Source: Celeribacter persicus
Lineage (GTDB): Bacteria; Pseudomonadota; Alphaproteobacteria; Rhodobacterales; Rhodobacteraceae
NCBI RefSeq assembly: GCF_003050785.1
Contig: NZ_QAOH01000005.1
Span: forward strand, 124,001-188,000
DNA: 64,000 bases
Direction: 5' to 3'
Shown: positions 44,776 through 53,614 of the stretch, piece after piece
Layout: the number at the start of each line of letters is the position of its first letter
How positions within the stretch are numbered: the first letter of the stretch is position 1
The notes under the pieces: generated by a model
Databases searched by the model: none
What the model was told of the DNA's origin: nothing
The model's input: the letters and a program-made list of their open reading frames with translations, nothing else
Translations under genes and position numbers: made by a program

Positions 44776-44813
44776 TTCTGCATTTGCATAGCAATATTGT
44801 TGCGAATGCAGAA
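44776..44813. promoter_or_regulatory. PhaR-like nested palindrome upstream of phaB
   Basis: TTCTGCATT (44776-44784) and AATGCAGAA (44805-44813) are perfect 9-base inverted arms. Between them lies TTGCATAGCAATATTGTTGC, itself rich in TTGC/GCAA half-sites. It is 50 bases before the phaB ATG and resembles the sites before phaA. Confidence 0.55.
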
Positions 44814-44862
44814 TATTATAGATAACAAGATTACAAGTTCAGGATTGATAAGGAGGAGTATC

Positions 44863-45585
44863 ATGTCCAGAGTCGCTCTTGTGACCGGCGGATCGCGCGG
44901 CATCGGCGCCGCTATCGCCAAAGCCCTGCAAGCTGCGGGTTACACCGTCGCCGCCAACTATGCCGGCAATGACGAGGCCGCTGCGAAATTCACCGAGGAA
45001 ACCGGCATCAAGACCTACAAATGGTCCGTGGCCGATTATGACGCCTGCGTTGAGGGCATCGCCAAGGTCGAAGCGGAACTCGGTCCCGTCGACGTGCTGG
45101 TGAACAATGCTGGCATCACCCGCGACGCTCCGTTCCACAAGATGACCCGCGAGCAGTGGCAACAGGTCATGGACACCAACCTTTCGGGCGTGTTCAACAT
45201 GACCCACCCGCTCTGGCCGGGGATGCGCGAGCGTAAATTCGGGCGCGTGATCAACATCAGTTCGATCAACGGCCAGAAAGGTCAGTTCGGCCAGGCCAAC
45301 TACTCCGCCGCCAAAGCCGGGGACATCGGTTTCACTAAGGCACTGGCACAAGAAGGCGCGCGTGCGGGCGTCACCGTGAACGCCATCTGCCCCGGCTATG
45401 TCGCCACCGAAATGGTCATGGCCGTGCCGGAAAAAGTGCGCGAATCGATCATCGCGACCATTCCCGTGGGCCGTCTCGGCGAGCCGGAAGACATTGCCCG
45501 CTGCGTGGTTTTCCTCGCCTCCGACGATGCAGGCTTCATCACCGGCTCGACCATTACGGCGAACGGCGGTCAGTACCTCACCTGA
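44863..45585 (+). CDS. phaB: Acetoacetyl-CoA reductase
   Basis: PhaB reduces acetoacetyl-CoA to (R)-3-hydroxybutyryl-CoA with NADPH, the monomer for polyhydroxybutyrate. The 240-residue short-chain dehydrogenase has the cofactor motif TGGSRGIG (8-15), NNAGITRDAPFHKM, the catalytic Ser in NISSINGQKGQFGQ and YSAAKAG with Tyr and Lys. The ATG at 44863 follows AAGGAGGAG. A terminator follows directly. Confidence 0.95.
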   Translation: MSRVALVTGGSRGIGAAIAKALQAAGYTVAANYAGNDEAAAKFTEETGIKTYKWSVADYDACVEGIAKVEAELGPVDVLVNNAGITRDAPFHKMTREQWQQVMDTNLSGVFNMTHPLWPGMRERKFGRVINISSINGQKGQFGQANYSAAKAGDIGFTKALAQEGARAGVTVNAICPGYVATEMVMAVPEKVRESIIATIPVGRLGEPEDIARCVVFLASDDAGFITGSTITANGGQYLT

Positions 45586-45609
45586 GCCTGTGCGGGATCG
45601 CAGAACGAG

Positions 45610-45636
45610 GGGTCGCCGTTTCGGCGGCCCTTTTTC
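45610..45636 (+). terminator. Terminator of phaAB
   Basis: GGGTCGCCG at 45610-45618 pairs with CGGCGGCCC at 45622-45630 (one G-T pair) around TTT, followed by five T's. Confidence 0.87.
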
Positions 45637-45673
45637 TGTTGTGCTAGCGAAACTCTCAGGCTTAATCGCTCGC

Positions 45674-46537
45674 ATGACACGTAAATCCGCCACCGCCATC
45701 GGCTTTGTCGCCGTTCTGCTCTGGGCCCTGCTCGCGCTCTTTACCGTCGGCGCCTCGGAAGTGCCGCCGCTGCAACTGAACGCCGTATGCTTCGGCATTG
45801 GCGGGACCATCGGTGTGGTCTGGACAACAGCCACAGGACGCTGGAGCGAACTGAAAGGTATTACGCTTTCCGTCTATGCCTTTGGCACGGTCGGGCTGTT
45901 CGGTTATCACTTCCTGTACTTCTCCGCCCTCAGAGCCGCTCCGCCCGCAGAAGCGGGTCTGATCGCTTATCTCTGGCCGCTGTTGATCGTGCTGTTTTCC
46001 GGCCTGCTGCCCGGCGAGCGACTGCGCCCGCTGCACCTGCTCGGCGCAGCCCTGTCCTTTGGCGGCGCGGCCCTGATCGTGGCGAAAGGCGCGTCCTTTT
46101 CTGGCGAACACGGGCCCGGATATGCGTTGGCGCTCGCCTGTGCACTGACGTGGTCGGGCTATTCCGTCATCTCACGCCGCCTCGGCAGTATATCGAGCAT
46201 GGTAGTCACGGTTTATTGCCTCGCCACCGCCGTGCTGTCCACACTGGCGCATCTTGTTTTGGAAGACACCACCTGGCCTTCCACCGGGACTGGATGGGCC
46301 AGCATGATCGCGCTTGGCTTCGGCCCGGTCGGCGCGGCGTTTTATGTGTGGGATATCGGTGTAAAGCGCGGCAACATTCAGCTTTTGGGCACCGCGTCCT
46401 ACGCGGCTCCGCTCTTGTCGACACTGGTTCTGATGATTGCAGGGATCGCAACCCCATCGGCCACACTTGTCGTGTCCGCGATACTGATCACGATCGGGGC
46501 CGGTCTGGCCGCTTATCAAAGCCGCCAAACCGGATGA
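45674..46537 (+). CDS. EamA/DMT superfamily membrane transporter
   Basis: This 287-residue protein has the ten-helix pattern of two repeated EamA units (first unit from ATAIGFVAVLLWALLALFTV, second from YALALACALTWSGYSVISRR). The family includes YddG-like amino-acid and metabolite exporters. The substrate cannot be read. The ribosome-binding site before the ATG at 45674 is weak. Tail-to-tail with the DUF465 gene, 9 bases apart. Confidence 0.85.
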   Translation: MTRKSATAIGFVAVLLWALLALFTVGASEVPPLQLNAVCFGIGGTIGVVWTTATGRWSELKGITLSVYAFGTVGLFGYHFLYFSALRAAPPAEAGLIAYLWPLLIVLFSGLLPGERLRPLHLLGAALSFGGAALIVAKGASFSGEHGPGYALALACALTWSGYSVISRRLGSISSMVVTVYCLATAVLSTLAHLVLEDTTWPSTGTGWASMIALGFGPVGAAFYVWDIGVKRGNIQLLGTASYAAPLLSTLVLMIAGIATPSATLVVSAILITIGAGLAAYQSRQTG

Positions 46538-46546
46538 TCTGATGCG

Positions 46547-46714
46547 TCAGGCGGCAGTAAGGCGCGCGATTTCTTCTTTGATGCGGAGTTTCTGTTTTTT
46601 CAGATCTGCGATCCGAAGGCCATCGGTGCCGGGCGAACGCTGGGCATGTTCAACGGCCTCCGAGAGGGATTGGTGCTTTTTCTTCAGTTCCTGAATATGG
46701 GACGTCAAGCTCAT
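46547..46714 (-). CDS. DUF465 (YdcH family) small helical protein
   Basis: A 55-residue protein reads MSLTSHIQELKKKHQSLSEA at the start and ends KEEIARLTAA. The pattern of two charged helices with KKKHQSLSEAVEHAQRSPG and LRIADLKKQKLRIKEEI is the DUF465/YdcH family, conserved in proteobacteria with unknown function. The ATG at 46714 has AGAGGAGAAATC upstream, an excellent ribosome-binding site. It is tail-to-tail with the EamA gene. Confidence 0.87.
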   Translation of the reverse strand: MSLTSHIQELKKKHQSLSEAVEHAQRSPGTDGLRIADLKKQKLRIKEEIARLTAA

Positions 46715-46846
46715 GATTTCTCCTCTCTGATGTATCAGCCATGTAAAAGCTGTGTAACAAGTGCACCATAGAATCCGAGTCGTGTCACGGCTTTGTTTTG
46801 AAACAAAGTGACCAGAATATTACCCTTTGCGAAATATCGCCAAATT

Positions 46847-47608
46847 TCACCCCGACCATGGCAAGGCCTGGCCGCCTCGCAAAATCTTGACGGCCTCGGG
46901 GGTGTAATCGTCGCCATCGTGCTTATGTGACACGCCTTCATGCATAATGAGCGGCGCTTCCAACGCAAAAGCCGCCCGCCCGCCTTTGCGCGCCTGAAGG
47001 ATGACAAGCTCTGCCGCCCGCCCCAGACGGGGCTGAATCGGGCGAACCCGGATCGAACCGAGACGGTTATCGCAAGCCCCCAGCATATCCGGCAGGCGAT
47101 CCGCCTTCTGGATCATCGTAAGATAACCCCTGGGTTTGAGCCGTCGTGTCGCCACGTCGATCCATTCCGACAGATGCGTTTCCCCGGCCAGCGCCATATC
47201 CCGCCCGGCATCCTCCGACGCCGTCGAGCGGTGGCGTTCGTAATAGGGCGGATTGGCGATGACGTGATCGAAATGACGTTCTTTCAAAGAGGCAGGCAAA
47301 TGGCGCAGATCGGCCTCGACAACCGTCATTTCCAACTGATTTTCCAGAGCATTGCGCCGGGCAAGTTCGGCATAGAACGCCTGCAACTCGACCCCGGTGA
47401 GCAACAGCCTTTCCACCCGAGCCACCAGACAGAAAGACGCCACCCCGGCCCCGCAGCCAAGCTCCAGCACGGACTGGCCGGGACGGGCGGGCGTGGCCGC
47501 CGCCAGAAGCACCGGATCGACACCCGCCCGATACCCTTTGATCGGTTGAAAGATATGCAACCGCCCGCCGAGAAAGGCATCGTGGCTGAGACCCGGATCT
47601 CCGCTCAC
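46847..47608 (-). CDS. tRNA1(Val) (adenine-N6)-methyltransferase-like protein
   Basis: This 253-residue SAM-dependent methyltransferase has SAM motif I VLELGCGAGVASFCL, an acidic end of strand 2 in LTGVELQAFYA, and the amino-methylase signature NPPYYER. The N-terminus (FQPIKGYRAGVDPVLLAAA) is typical of the TrmN6/YfiC group that methylates A37 of tRNA-Val. The ATG overlaps the stop of the DUF2007 gene by 4 bases. The exact tRNA target is inferred from family resemblance. Confidence 0.87.
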   Translation of the reverse strand: MSGDPGLSHDAFLGGRLHIFQPIKGYRAGVDPVLLAAATPARPGQSVLELGCGAGVASFCLVARVERLLLTGVELQAFYAELARRNALENQLEMTVVEADLRHLPASLKERHFDHVIANPPYYERHRSTASEDAGRDMALAGETHLSEWIDVATRRLKPRGYLTMIQKADRLPDMLGACDNRLGSIRVRPIQPRLGRAAELVILQARKGGRAAFALEAPLIMHEGVSHKHDGDDYTPEAVKILRGGQALPWSG

Positions 47609-47823
47609 AGGTCCTCCAGCTCGAAATCGTTGTCCTTGAGAATGCGCCGGGCCTGCGCGAAATCTTCGTCGCGGACCATCAAACGGCGCGGCAAGATGCC
47701 GATGCTGCCCTCAAGGACGCTCATATGGACGTCCATTTCAAAGCAGTCTATATCCTCTCCGGATAAGAGCGCTTTGGCGTAGACGATCTGGGTCGGGTCG
47801 GTTGTGCGCAGAAGCTGTTTCAT
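47605..47823 (-). CDS. DUF2007 putative signal-transducing protein
   Basis: This 72-residue protein starts MKQLLRTTDPTQIVYAKALL and ends QARRILKDNDFELEDL, the DUF2007 ferredoxin-like fold seen in small proteobacterial proteins. The function is not established. It overlaps the methyltransferase by 4 bases and is divergent from the polyprenyl synthase gene across only 51 bases. Confidence 0.85.
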   Translation of the reverse strand: MKQLLRTTDPTQIVYAKALLSGEDIDCFEMDVHMSVLEGSIGILPRRLMVRDEDFAQARRILKDNDFELEDL

Positions 47824-47874
47824 CGCCGACGATTAAAAAGCAGACCGCAGGGTTTGTCGAGCCGAGGAGGTCCC

Positions 47875-48873
47875 ATGGGACTGGATAAAGCCGCCGTGAA
47901 GCCGCACGAGAGACTGGCCGCCGCTCTGGCGCCCGAACTTGAGGCCGTCAACGCGCTGATCCGGGAGCGGATGTCGTCGGAACATGCCCCGCGCATCCCC
48001 GAAGTGACCGCACATCTGATCGAGGCCGGTGGCAAACGGTTGCGCCCGATGCTGACGCTGGCGGCCGCCAAGGCCTGCGGCTACACCGGCCCCTATCACA
48101 TCCACCTCGCGGCCACAGTGGAATTCATTCACACCGCCACACTTTTGCACGACGACGTGGTGGACGAAAGCGCCCAGCGGCGTGGACGTCCGACGGCGAA
48201 CCTTCTGTGGGACAACAAATCCTCGGTTCTCGTGGGCGATTATCTCTTTGCCCGGTCGTTCCAATTGATGACCGATGCCGACAACATGCGCGTGTTACGC
48301 ATCCTGTCAAATGCCTCTGCAACGATTGCCGAGGGCGAGGTGCTGCAACTCACCGCAGCGCAGGACCTGAAGACCGATGAGGCCATCTATATTCAGGTTG
48401 TGCGTGGCAAGACGGCAGCGCTGTTTGCCGCCGCGACCGAGGTTGGCGGCGTTCTGGCCGGGGCAGACGAGACAGTGGTGAAAGCCCTCTTCGACTATGG
48501 CGATGCGCTTGGGATTTCCTTCCAGATCGTCGACGATCTTCTGGATTACTGGGGTTCCGAGCAGACCGGCAAGAATGTCGGAGACGATTTCCGCGAACGC
48601 AAGCTGACCCTGCCGCTGATCAAGGCGGTAGCCAAGGCCGACGCGGAAGAACGTGCCTTCTGGGTGAAAACCATCGAGAAGGGCCAGCAGGATGAGGGCG
48701 ATCTCGACCATGCGATTGCGCTTCTGAACAAGCACGATGCGCTGGAAGAAACCCGTGTGATCGCGCTCGAATGGGCCGACAAGGCAAAAGCCGCGCTTTC
48801 GGTTTTGCCCGAAAGTGAGATCGTCGAGATGCTCTCCGATATTGCCGATTACGTGGTGGCGCGCCTGCGTTGA
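47875..48873 (+). CDS. Polyprenyl (octa-/decaprenyl) diphosphate synthase
   Basis: This 332-residue trans-prenyltransferase builds the long side chain of ubiquinone by adding isopentenyl units to farnesyl diphosphate. The two Asp-rich motifs are LLHDDVVDES and IVDDLLDYWG, and GGKRLRPML lies before the first. Rhodobacteraceae make ubiquinone-10, so decaprenyl product is likely, though chain length is not proven here. The ATG at 47875 follows GAGGAGG. A TTG 21 bases upstream is rejected. It is convergent with ispE. Confidence 0.93.
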   Translation: MGLDKAAVKPHERLAAALAPELEAVNALIRERMSSEHAPRIPEVTAHLIEAGGKRLRPMLTLAAAKACGYTGPYHIHLAATVEFIHTATLLHDDVVDESAQRRGRPTANLLWDNKSSVLVGDYLFARSFQLMTDADNMRVLRILSNASATIAEGEVLQLTAAQDLKTDEAIYIQVVRGKTAALFAAATEVGGVLAGADETVVKALFDYGDALGISFQIVDDLLDYWGSEQTGKNVGDDFRERKLTLPLIKAVAKADAEERAFWVKTIEKGQQDEGDLDHAIALLNKHDALEETRVIALEWADKAKAALSVLPESEIVEMLSDIADYVVARLR

Positions 48874-48877
48874 GGCT

Positions 48878-49708
48878 CTATCCCGGAAGCGTGCTTGCGG
48901 ATCTGACCCACCACCAAGGATTGCCCTCAGCCAATTGCAATGCAGCTACATCCGCCGCATAGCGATCCGCAAAAAGCGCAAAACAGGTCGCCCCGGAGCC
49001 GGACATCCGCACCATCAGTGCCCCCGGTGCCAGCGCAAGCGCCGCGAGTGCTGCCGCCACCTCCGGCACGAGTTTGACCGCAGGCTCCTCAAGATCGTTG
49101 CGCTGGGTGGACAACCAATCGACGAAAGCCAGCGTATCCGGCCAGCGCGGCAGCAGATCCGGCATTGCCATATTGTCCTTGCGCTCCAGCCGTTTGAACA
49201 CCACGGAGGTCGACACCTCGACCTTCGGGTTGACCAGCACCATGTGCAGCGCCGGAATGAACACCGGTTCGAGCACATCGCCAATCCCCCGCATCCGCAT
49301 CGGCTTCGAACGCAGACAGACCGGAACGTCGGCACCGAGCGCAAGCGCCCGCTCTGCCGTCACGGGGTCGGCCCCAAGCCGCGCCGCCGCGCGCAGAGTG
49401 GCCGCCGCATCGGCGGAGCCGCCTCCAATCCCGGATGACGGCGGCAGGTGTTTGTCGAGCACCAGAGACATGGGGTAACCCGCAAGCGCCGCCGCCCGAA
49501 GCACGAGATTGCTGCCGTCCGTTGGCACGCCCTCGGCAAAAGGCCCGGTCACGCTCAACTGCGATTGCGCAGCCGGACGTGCCGTCACCTGATCCCCAAG
49601 ATCGACGAAGGCCACAAGACTGTCCAGAAGGTGATACCCGTCCTCCCGCTGGCCGGTCACATGCAGGCTCAGGTTAATCTTGGCAGGGGCAAAGACCTTA
49701 ACCGTCAT
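48878..49708 (-). CDS. ispE: 4-diphosphocytidyl-2-C-methyl-D-erythritol kinase
   Basis: IspE phosphorylates CDP-methylerythritol in the MEP pathway to isoprenoid units. The 276-residue GHMP kinase begins VKVFAPAKINLSLHVTGQRE and has the ATP loop PPSSGIGGGSADAAATL and the C-terminal MSGSGATCFALFA. It lies 4 bases from the convergent polyprenyl synthase, both isoprenoid genes. Its start overlaps the TPR gene by 11 bases. Confidence 0.95.
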   Translation of the reverse strand: MTVKVFAPAKINLSLHVTGQREDGYHLLDSLVAFVDLGDQVTARPAAQSQLSVTGPFAEGVPTDGSNLVLRAAALAGYPMSLVLDKHLPPSSGIGGGSADAAATLRAAARLGADPVTAERALALGADVPVCLRSKPMRMRGIGDVLEPVFIPALHMVLVNPKVEVSTSVVFKRLERKDNMAMPDLLPRWPDTLAFVDWLSTQRNDLEEPAVKLVPEVAAALAALALAPGALMVRMSGSGATCFALFADRYAADVAALQLAEGNPWWWVRSASTLPG

Positions 49709-51404
49709 TCGTATCCCGCGTCGGCTCTTCGCCCTCTTCGATCAGGACCCGATCGAGACCGATCTCCAGCTTTTTGCGGATGCGAGCGGCCTCGTCCTCT
49801 TCAGGTTCGAAAGACAAGGCGCGCTGCCACTGGAACCGTGCCTCGCGTTCCCGCCCGACGGCCCAATACACATCACCCAGATGATCGTTGATGATCGGAT
49901 CGACCGGCATCAGCTCGACCGCGCGCTCCATCGGCTCCACCGCCTCATCGTAACGACGCAACCGATAAAGACCCCAGGCCAGGCTGTCGGTGATATAGCC
50001 ATCCTCGGGCCGCGCTTCGACGGCCTTGCGGATCATCTCCATCGCCTCGTCGAGATTGGTTTTCATTTCGAGATAGGAATAACCGAGATAATTCAGCACA
50101 CGCGGCTGATCCGGCTCCAGTTCCAAGGCTTGCCGCAGATCGGCCTCCGCCTTTTCCCACTCACCAAGCCGTTCATAGGCCGTACCACGGGTGAAATAGA
50201 GCGGCCATTGCGCCCGTGTCGGCGGTTGGTGACGCTCGATGACCACGGAATAGGCCTTGGCCGCCCCGGCATAATCCTCCTGACGACGCAAGGCATCGCC
50301 CAAGGCGGTATGCGCCTCGTCCAACTCGGGATGCGATTTCGCCAATTGCCGCAGCACTTCGAGCGAAGCTTCGATATTGCCCGAGGCTCTGAGCGTCTCC
50401 GACCGTGCAAGGCTCGCCACCGGGAAAGCCGGGTCTTCCGCAGGGATTTTATCGAGGGCTTGTGTGGCAAGATCGTAATTTTCCAGCCGTTCGAGCAGCG
50501 TCGCCACACTCAACACATAGCTTGCCTCATCCGGGCGCAGCGCTTCGGCGATCCGTGCGTAAAGGAGCGTATAGGCATCGTCGAGCCCGCCATCGAGCGC
50601 GGAAGCCACGGCAAAGAACACGTCCGCAATCCCGTCGCGGGCGCTGTGCACGACGGTGAAAGGGACCGTCTCGCCGTCAGTGAGTGCCTCGCGCAGAGTT
50701 TCCAGTTCGAGATCCAGCGGGCCTTCACCGAAACTGTCATTCAGGAACGCCAGAGCCTCTTCGTCACGTTCGAGTTGGCTGAGAATTTCCGCCTGCGCGA
50801 TCACGGAAAACCGGCTTTGCGGCATATCCGGCTGCGACAGAATCTCAAGCGCGCCCTCATAATCCCCGACCAGCGCGAGGGCGAGACCCTTGTTATAGGC
50901 TCCGAAATTCTCGAACCCCTGCCCCATGCCCGCACCCTGATCGAACAGATCGAGCGCGCCGGACATATCGCCCAAACCGACATGGGCCCAGGCCAACATC
51001 AACCCATCCACCACGGTGCTGATGCTTTGCCCGCCTTCGAGCGCGGCCATCAGCCCTTCGTAATCGCCGTCCCGCGCCAGAAGCGTCAGGTTTGCCATGG
51101 CCGCGATCTGGTTCGAAGGCTCGATCTGGATCAACTGGCTGGCATAGCCTTTCACCGCATCGAAATTTCCCATGGAGATATGCGCGGAAATCACGGATTC
51201 GAGCAAAGCCGGGTTTTCCGTGTCGCCCGCGAGCGCTCGCGTGGCGTAATTGGCGAGTTCCGGGAATGTACGATCCATCGTGGCCTGACGCGCAGCCAGA
51301 TAGGAACCGGCATCGGCCAGAACCGGAGATGGCAGGGCCACAGTTCCAAACAAAAGCCCCATGGCAGTGAGGGCGGAAATCATGCGGCCGGCGCGGTCTG
51401 TCAC
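49698..51404 (-). CDS. Exported tetratricopeptide repeat protein
   Basis: This 568-residue protein has a signal peptide (MISALTAMGLLFGTVALPSPVLA, after a short polar start) and many TPR repeats along its length, clearest at ALGDALRRQEDYAGAAKAYS and YERLGEWEKAEADLRQALEL. TPR proteins act as scaffolds for complexes. The GTG at 51404 is chosen for the AAGGGAG box before it; the ATG at 51383 is an alternative. It overlaps ispE by 11 bases. No partner is evident. Similar proteins are widespread in Rhodobacteraceae beside ETF-QO. Confidence 0.85.
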   Translation of the reverse strand: MTDRAGRMISALTAMGLLFGTVALPSPVLADAGSYLAARQATMDRTFPELANYATRALAGDTENPALLESVISAHISMGNFDAVKGYASQLIQIEPSNQIAAMANLTLLARDGDYEGLMAALEGGQSISTVVDGLMLAWAHVGLGDMSGALDLFDQGAGMGQGFENFGAYNKGLALALVGDYEGALEILSQPDMPQSRFSVIAQAEILSQLERDEEALAFLNDSFGEGPLDLELETLREALTDGETVPFTVVHSARDGIADVFFAVASALDGGLDDAYTLLYARIAEALRPDEASYVLSVATLLERLENYDLATQALDKIPAEDPAFPVASLARSETLRASGNIEASLEVLRQLAKSHPELDEAHTALGDALRRQEDYAGAAKAYSVVIERHQPPTRAQWPLYFTRGTAYERLGEWEKAEADLRQALELEPDQPRVLNYLGYSYLEMKTNLDEAMEMIRKAVEARPEDGYITDSLAWGLYRLRRYDEAVEPMERAVELMPVDPIINDHLGDVYWAVGREREARFQWQRALSFEPEEDEAARIRKKLEIGLDRVLIEEGEEPTRDTNDG

Positions 51405-51497
51405 CTGTCGTCTCCCTTGTCGTTCTTACCAGGCGGTTCGTTCCCGTCTGGTTCGTCCCGGCGAGCCTATCGCCCAAAGCAACCCGCCGCAATGCAA

Positions 51498-51520
51498 ACG
51501 GGGGCCGCTCTGGCCCCCGT
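51498..51520 (-). terminator. Terminator of ETF-QO
   Basis: ACGGGGGCC at 51498-51506 pairs perfectly with GGCCCCCGT at 51512-51520. On the minus strand it is followed by TTTGCATT, 34 bases after the ETF-QO stop. Confidence 0.7.
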
Positions 51521-51553
51521 CTCGATCTTTGAAAACACGTTGCCGTGAGAGGC

Positions 51554-53206
51554 TTACATGTTCGGGTAATTCGGCCCGTCGCCGCCCTGCGGCACGGTCC
51601 AGGTGATGTTCTGGCTGGCTTCCTTGATGTCGCAGGTCTTGCAGTGGACGCAGTTCTGGAAGTTGACCACGAATTTCGGCTCCTGACCTTCTTCGGTCAG
51701 ATATTCGTAGACACCGGCCGGGCAGTAGCGTTGCGACGGACCGCCGTATTGCTTGTAATCCACGTCGATGGCCACCTGCGGGTCCTTAAGTTTGAGGTGG
51801 CAGGGCTGGCTTTCCTCATGGTTCGTCGCGGCAAAGGACACGTTGGTCAACCGATCAAACGAGATCACACCATCGGGTTTCGGATAGTCGATCGGCTTGA
51901 ACTTGGCCGCTTTGCCGGTCGCCTGCGCGTCCGTCTTGCCATGTTTGACAGTACCGAAGAACGACACACCAAAGAGCTGGTTGGTCCACATATCGAACCC
52001 GCCCAAGGCCAGAGAGGCCGCAAGACCGAATTTCGACCAGAGCGGTTTGACGTTACGCACGCGCTTGAGATCCTTGCCCACGGCACCGGTACGCAGTTCC
52101 GTCTCGTAGTTCTCAAGCGTATCGCCTGCGCGGCCCTCTTTGATCGCCGCAACCACGTGTTCCGCCGCCGCCTTGCCCGAGAGCATCGCGTTATGGTTGC
52201 CCTTGATCCGCGGCACGTTGACGAGACCGACGGAACAACCCAGAAGCGCACCACCGGGGAAGGCCGCTTTCGGCATGGACTGATAACCGCCCTCGGAGAT
52301 CGCACGCGCACCGTAAGCGACGCGCTTGCCGCCTTCGAGAAGCTCCTTCACCAGCGGGTGCTGCTTGAAGCGCTGGAATTCCATATAGGGGAAGAGATAG
52401 GGATTTTCGTAGTTCAGATGGACCACGAAGCCCAGATAAAGCTGATTGTTTTCCGCGTGGTAGACGAAACCGCCGCCGCCCGCGTTCGAGCCCAGAGGCC
52501 AGCCCATCGAGTGCCAGACCTTGCCCTCTTTGTGCTTGTCGGGGTCAATTTCCCAGATTTCCTTCATGCCGAGACCGAATTTCTGCACGTCGCGGCCGTT
52601 TTGCAGGTCGTATTTCGCGATGATCTCTTTCGCCAGAGACCCGCGCACGCCTTCGGAAATCAGTACGTATTTTCCGTGTAATTCCATACCCGGTTCATAA
52701 GCCTCGGTCGGTTCGCCGTCCGGCCCCTTGCCGAACTCACCCGCGACCACACCTTTGACTTCGCCACTGTCGCCGTAAATCAGTTCAGAGCACGCCATGC
52801 CGGGAAAAATCTCGACACCCAGCTCTTCCGCCTGCTCCGCCATCCAGCGGCAAACATTGCCCATGGAGACGATATATTTGCCGTGGTTCGACATCAGCGG
52901 CGGAAGCGGGAAATTCGGGATACGGATCGAGCCGGCCTCGCCCAGAACGTGAAAATGATCTTCCTTCACCACGGTGGTGATCGGCGCGCCCTTTTCCTTC
53001 CAGTCCGGGATCAGCGCGTCGATACCGCACGGGTCGAGCACAGCCCCCGACAGGATATGCGCGCCCACTTCGGAACCCTTTTCCAGAACGACGACATTCA
53101 AATCCTCGTCCAATTGCTTGAGCCGGATCGCGGCGGACAGGCCGGCAGGCCCGGCACCCACGATCACGACGTCATATTCCATCGCCTCACGCTCGATATT
53201 CGACAT
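51554..53206 (-). CDS. Electron transfer flavoprotein-ubiquinone oxidoreductase
   Basis: ETF-QO passes electrons from acyl-CoA and other dehydrogenases, through ETF, to ubiquinone at the inner membrane. The 550-residue protein has the FAD-binding VVIVGAGPAGLSAAIRL near residue 14, GSNAGGGGFVYH, and a C-terminal 4Fe-4S cluster site in CPAGVYEYL and CVHCKTCDIKEA. Length and motifs match the family. The acyl-CoA dehydrogenase at 58.7 kb is a likely upstream donor. It is single with its own terminator. Confidence 0.96.
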   Translation of the reverse strand: MSNIEREAMEYDVVIVGAGPAGLSAAIRLKQLDEDLNVVVLEKGSEVGAHILSGAVLDPCGIDALIPDWKEKGAPITTVVKEDHFHVLGEAGSIRIPNFPLPPLMSNHGKYIVSMGNVCRWMAEQAEELGVEIFPGMACSELIYGDSGEVKGVVAGEFGKGPDGEPTEAYEPGMELHGKYVLISEGVRGSLAKEIIAKYDLQNGRDVQKFGLGMKEIWEIDPDKHKEGKVWHSMGWPLGSNAGGGGFVYHAENNQLYLGFVVHLNYENPYLFPYMEFQRFKQHPLVKELLEGGKRVAYGARAISEGGYQSMPKAAFPGGALLGCSVGLVNVPRIKGNHNAMLSGKAAAEHVVAAIKEGRAGDTLENYETELRTGAVGKDLKRVRNVKPLWSKFGLAASLALGGFDMWTNQLFGVSFFGTVKHGKTDAQATGKAAKFKPIDYPKPDGVISFDRLTNVSFAATNHEESQPCHLKLKDPQVAIDVDYKQYGGPSQRYCPAGVYEYLTEEGQEPKFVVNFQNCVHCKTCDIKEASQNITWTVPQGGDGPNYPNM

Positions 53207-53614
53207 AAAATTTCTCCCTGGCTCAGGCGGCTCTCCAGCGCCTACCTAACCGGGAAGAGAGGGCAGGGTCAATTTGAGAAGCGGTTTTTCGTTGCGTCTG
53301 TTAAGCTTTACGGGCCTGAAATGACCGCAGCGCCACATGGGGACACCGCCAGACAACACATCGGGCACCCCGGCACCATCCCCACGCGTAGAATCGTGCG
53401 CAAACCTTGCCGCGAAACCTCCGCTCATCACGCCACCGCACAGCCACAAAACAGGTGACAGGCGAGAGATTTTCGCCCTGCGCGCAACAAAGCGCCCCTT
53501 GCCCCTTGCAATAGCCACCCGTTCCGGGTCAGGTAGTCCGACAAAGACAAAACCCGAAAGCACCCGGAGCCTGAACGGCTCCGCAGTGCTTTTTTCGTGC
53601 AGATGAGTGCCCTG
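53207..53614. other. Divergent region of ETF-QO and greA with leader, no gene
   Basis: This 408-base gap separates divergent ETF-QO and greA. It holds an ACCCG-TTC-CGGGT palindrome at 53517-53529 and a full intrinsic terminator at 53558-53595 just before greA. A rightward open frame at 53337-53606 encodes a Pro/Ser/Thr-rich protein with no family look and no ribosome-binding site, and is not called. No tRNA is visible. Confidence 0.55.
53558..53595 (+). terminator. Terminator/attenuator in the greA leader
   Basis: AAGCAC (53558-53563) pairs with GTGCTT (53586-53591), and CGGAGC (53565-53570) with GCTCCG (53578-53583), with a short internal bulge. Six T's follow at 53590-53595. The T-run ends 19 bases before the greA ATG and no rightward gene lies upstream. 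It should cut leader transcripts of greA. Confidence 0.72.

Noticed and set aside
46735-47007. A 90-codon minus-strand frame near the tRNA methyltransferase end
   Set aside because: It is mostly the same DNA as the methyltransferase in another frame, with Arg-rich composition.
49680-51548. A 622-codon open frame on the plus strand
   Set aside because: It is antisense to the TPR protein gene, which has a signal peptide and repeats. The antisense product has a non-protein-like composition.
53337-53606. An 89-codon frame in the ETF-QO/greA gap
   Set aside because: It has no ribosome-binding site, ends inside the greA leader terminator, and has a Pro/Ser/Thr-rich low-information sequence.
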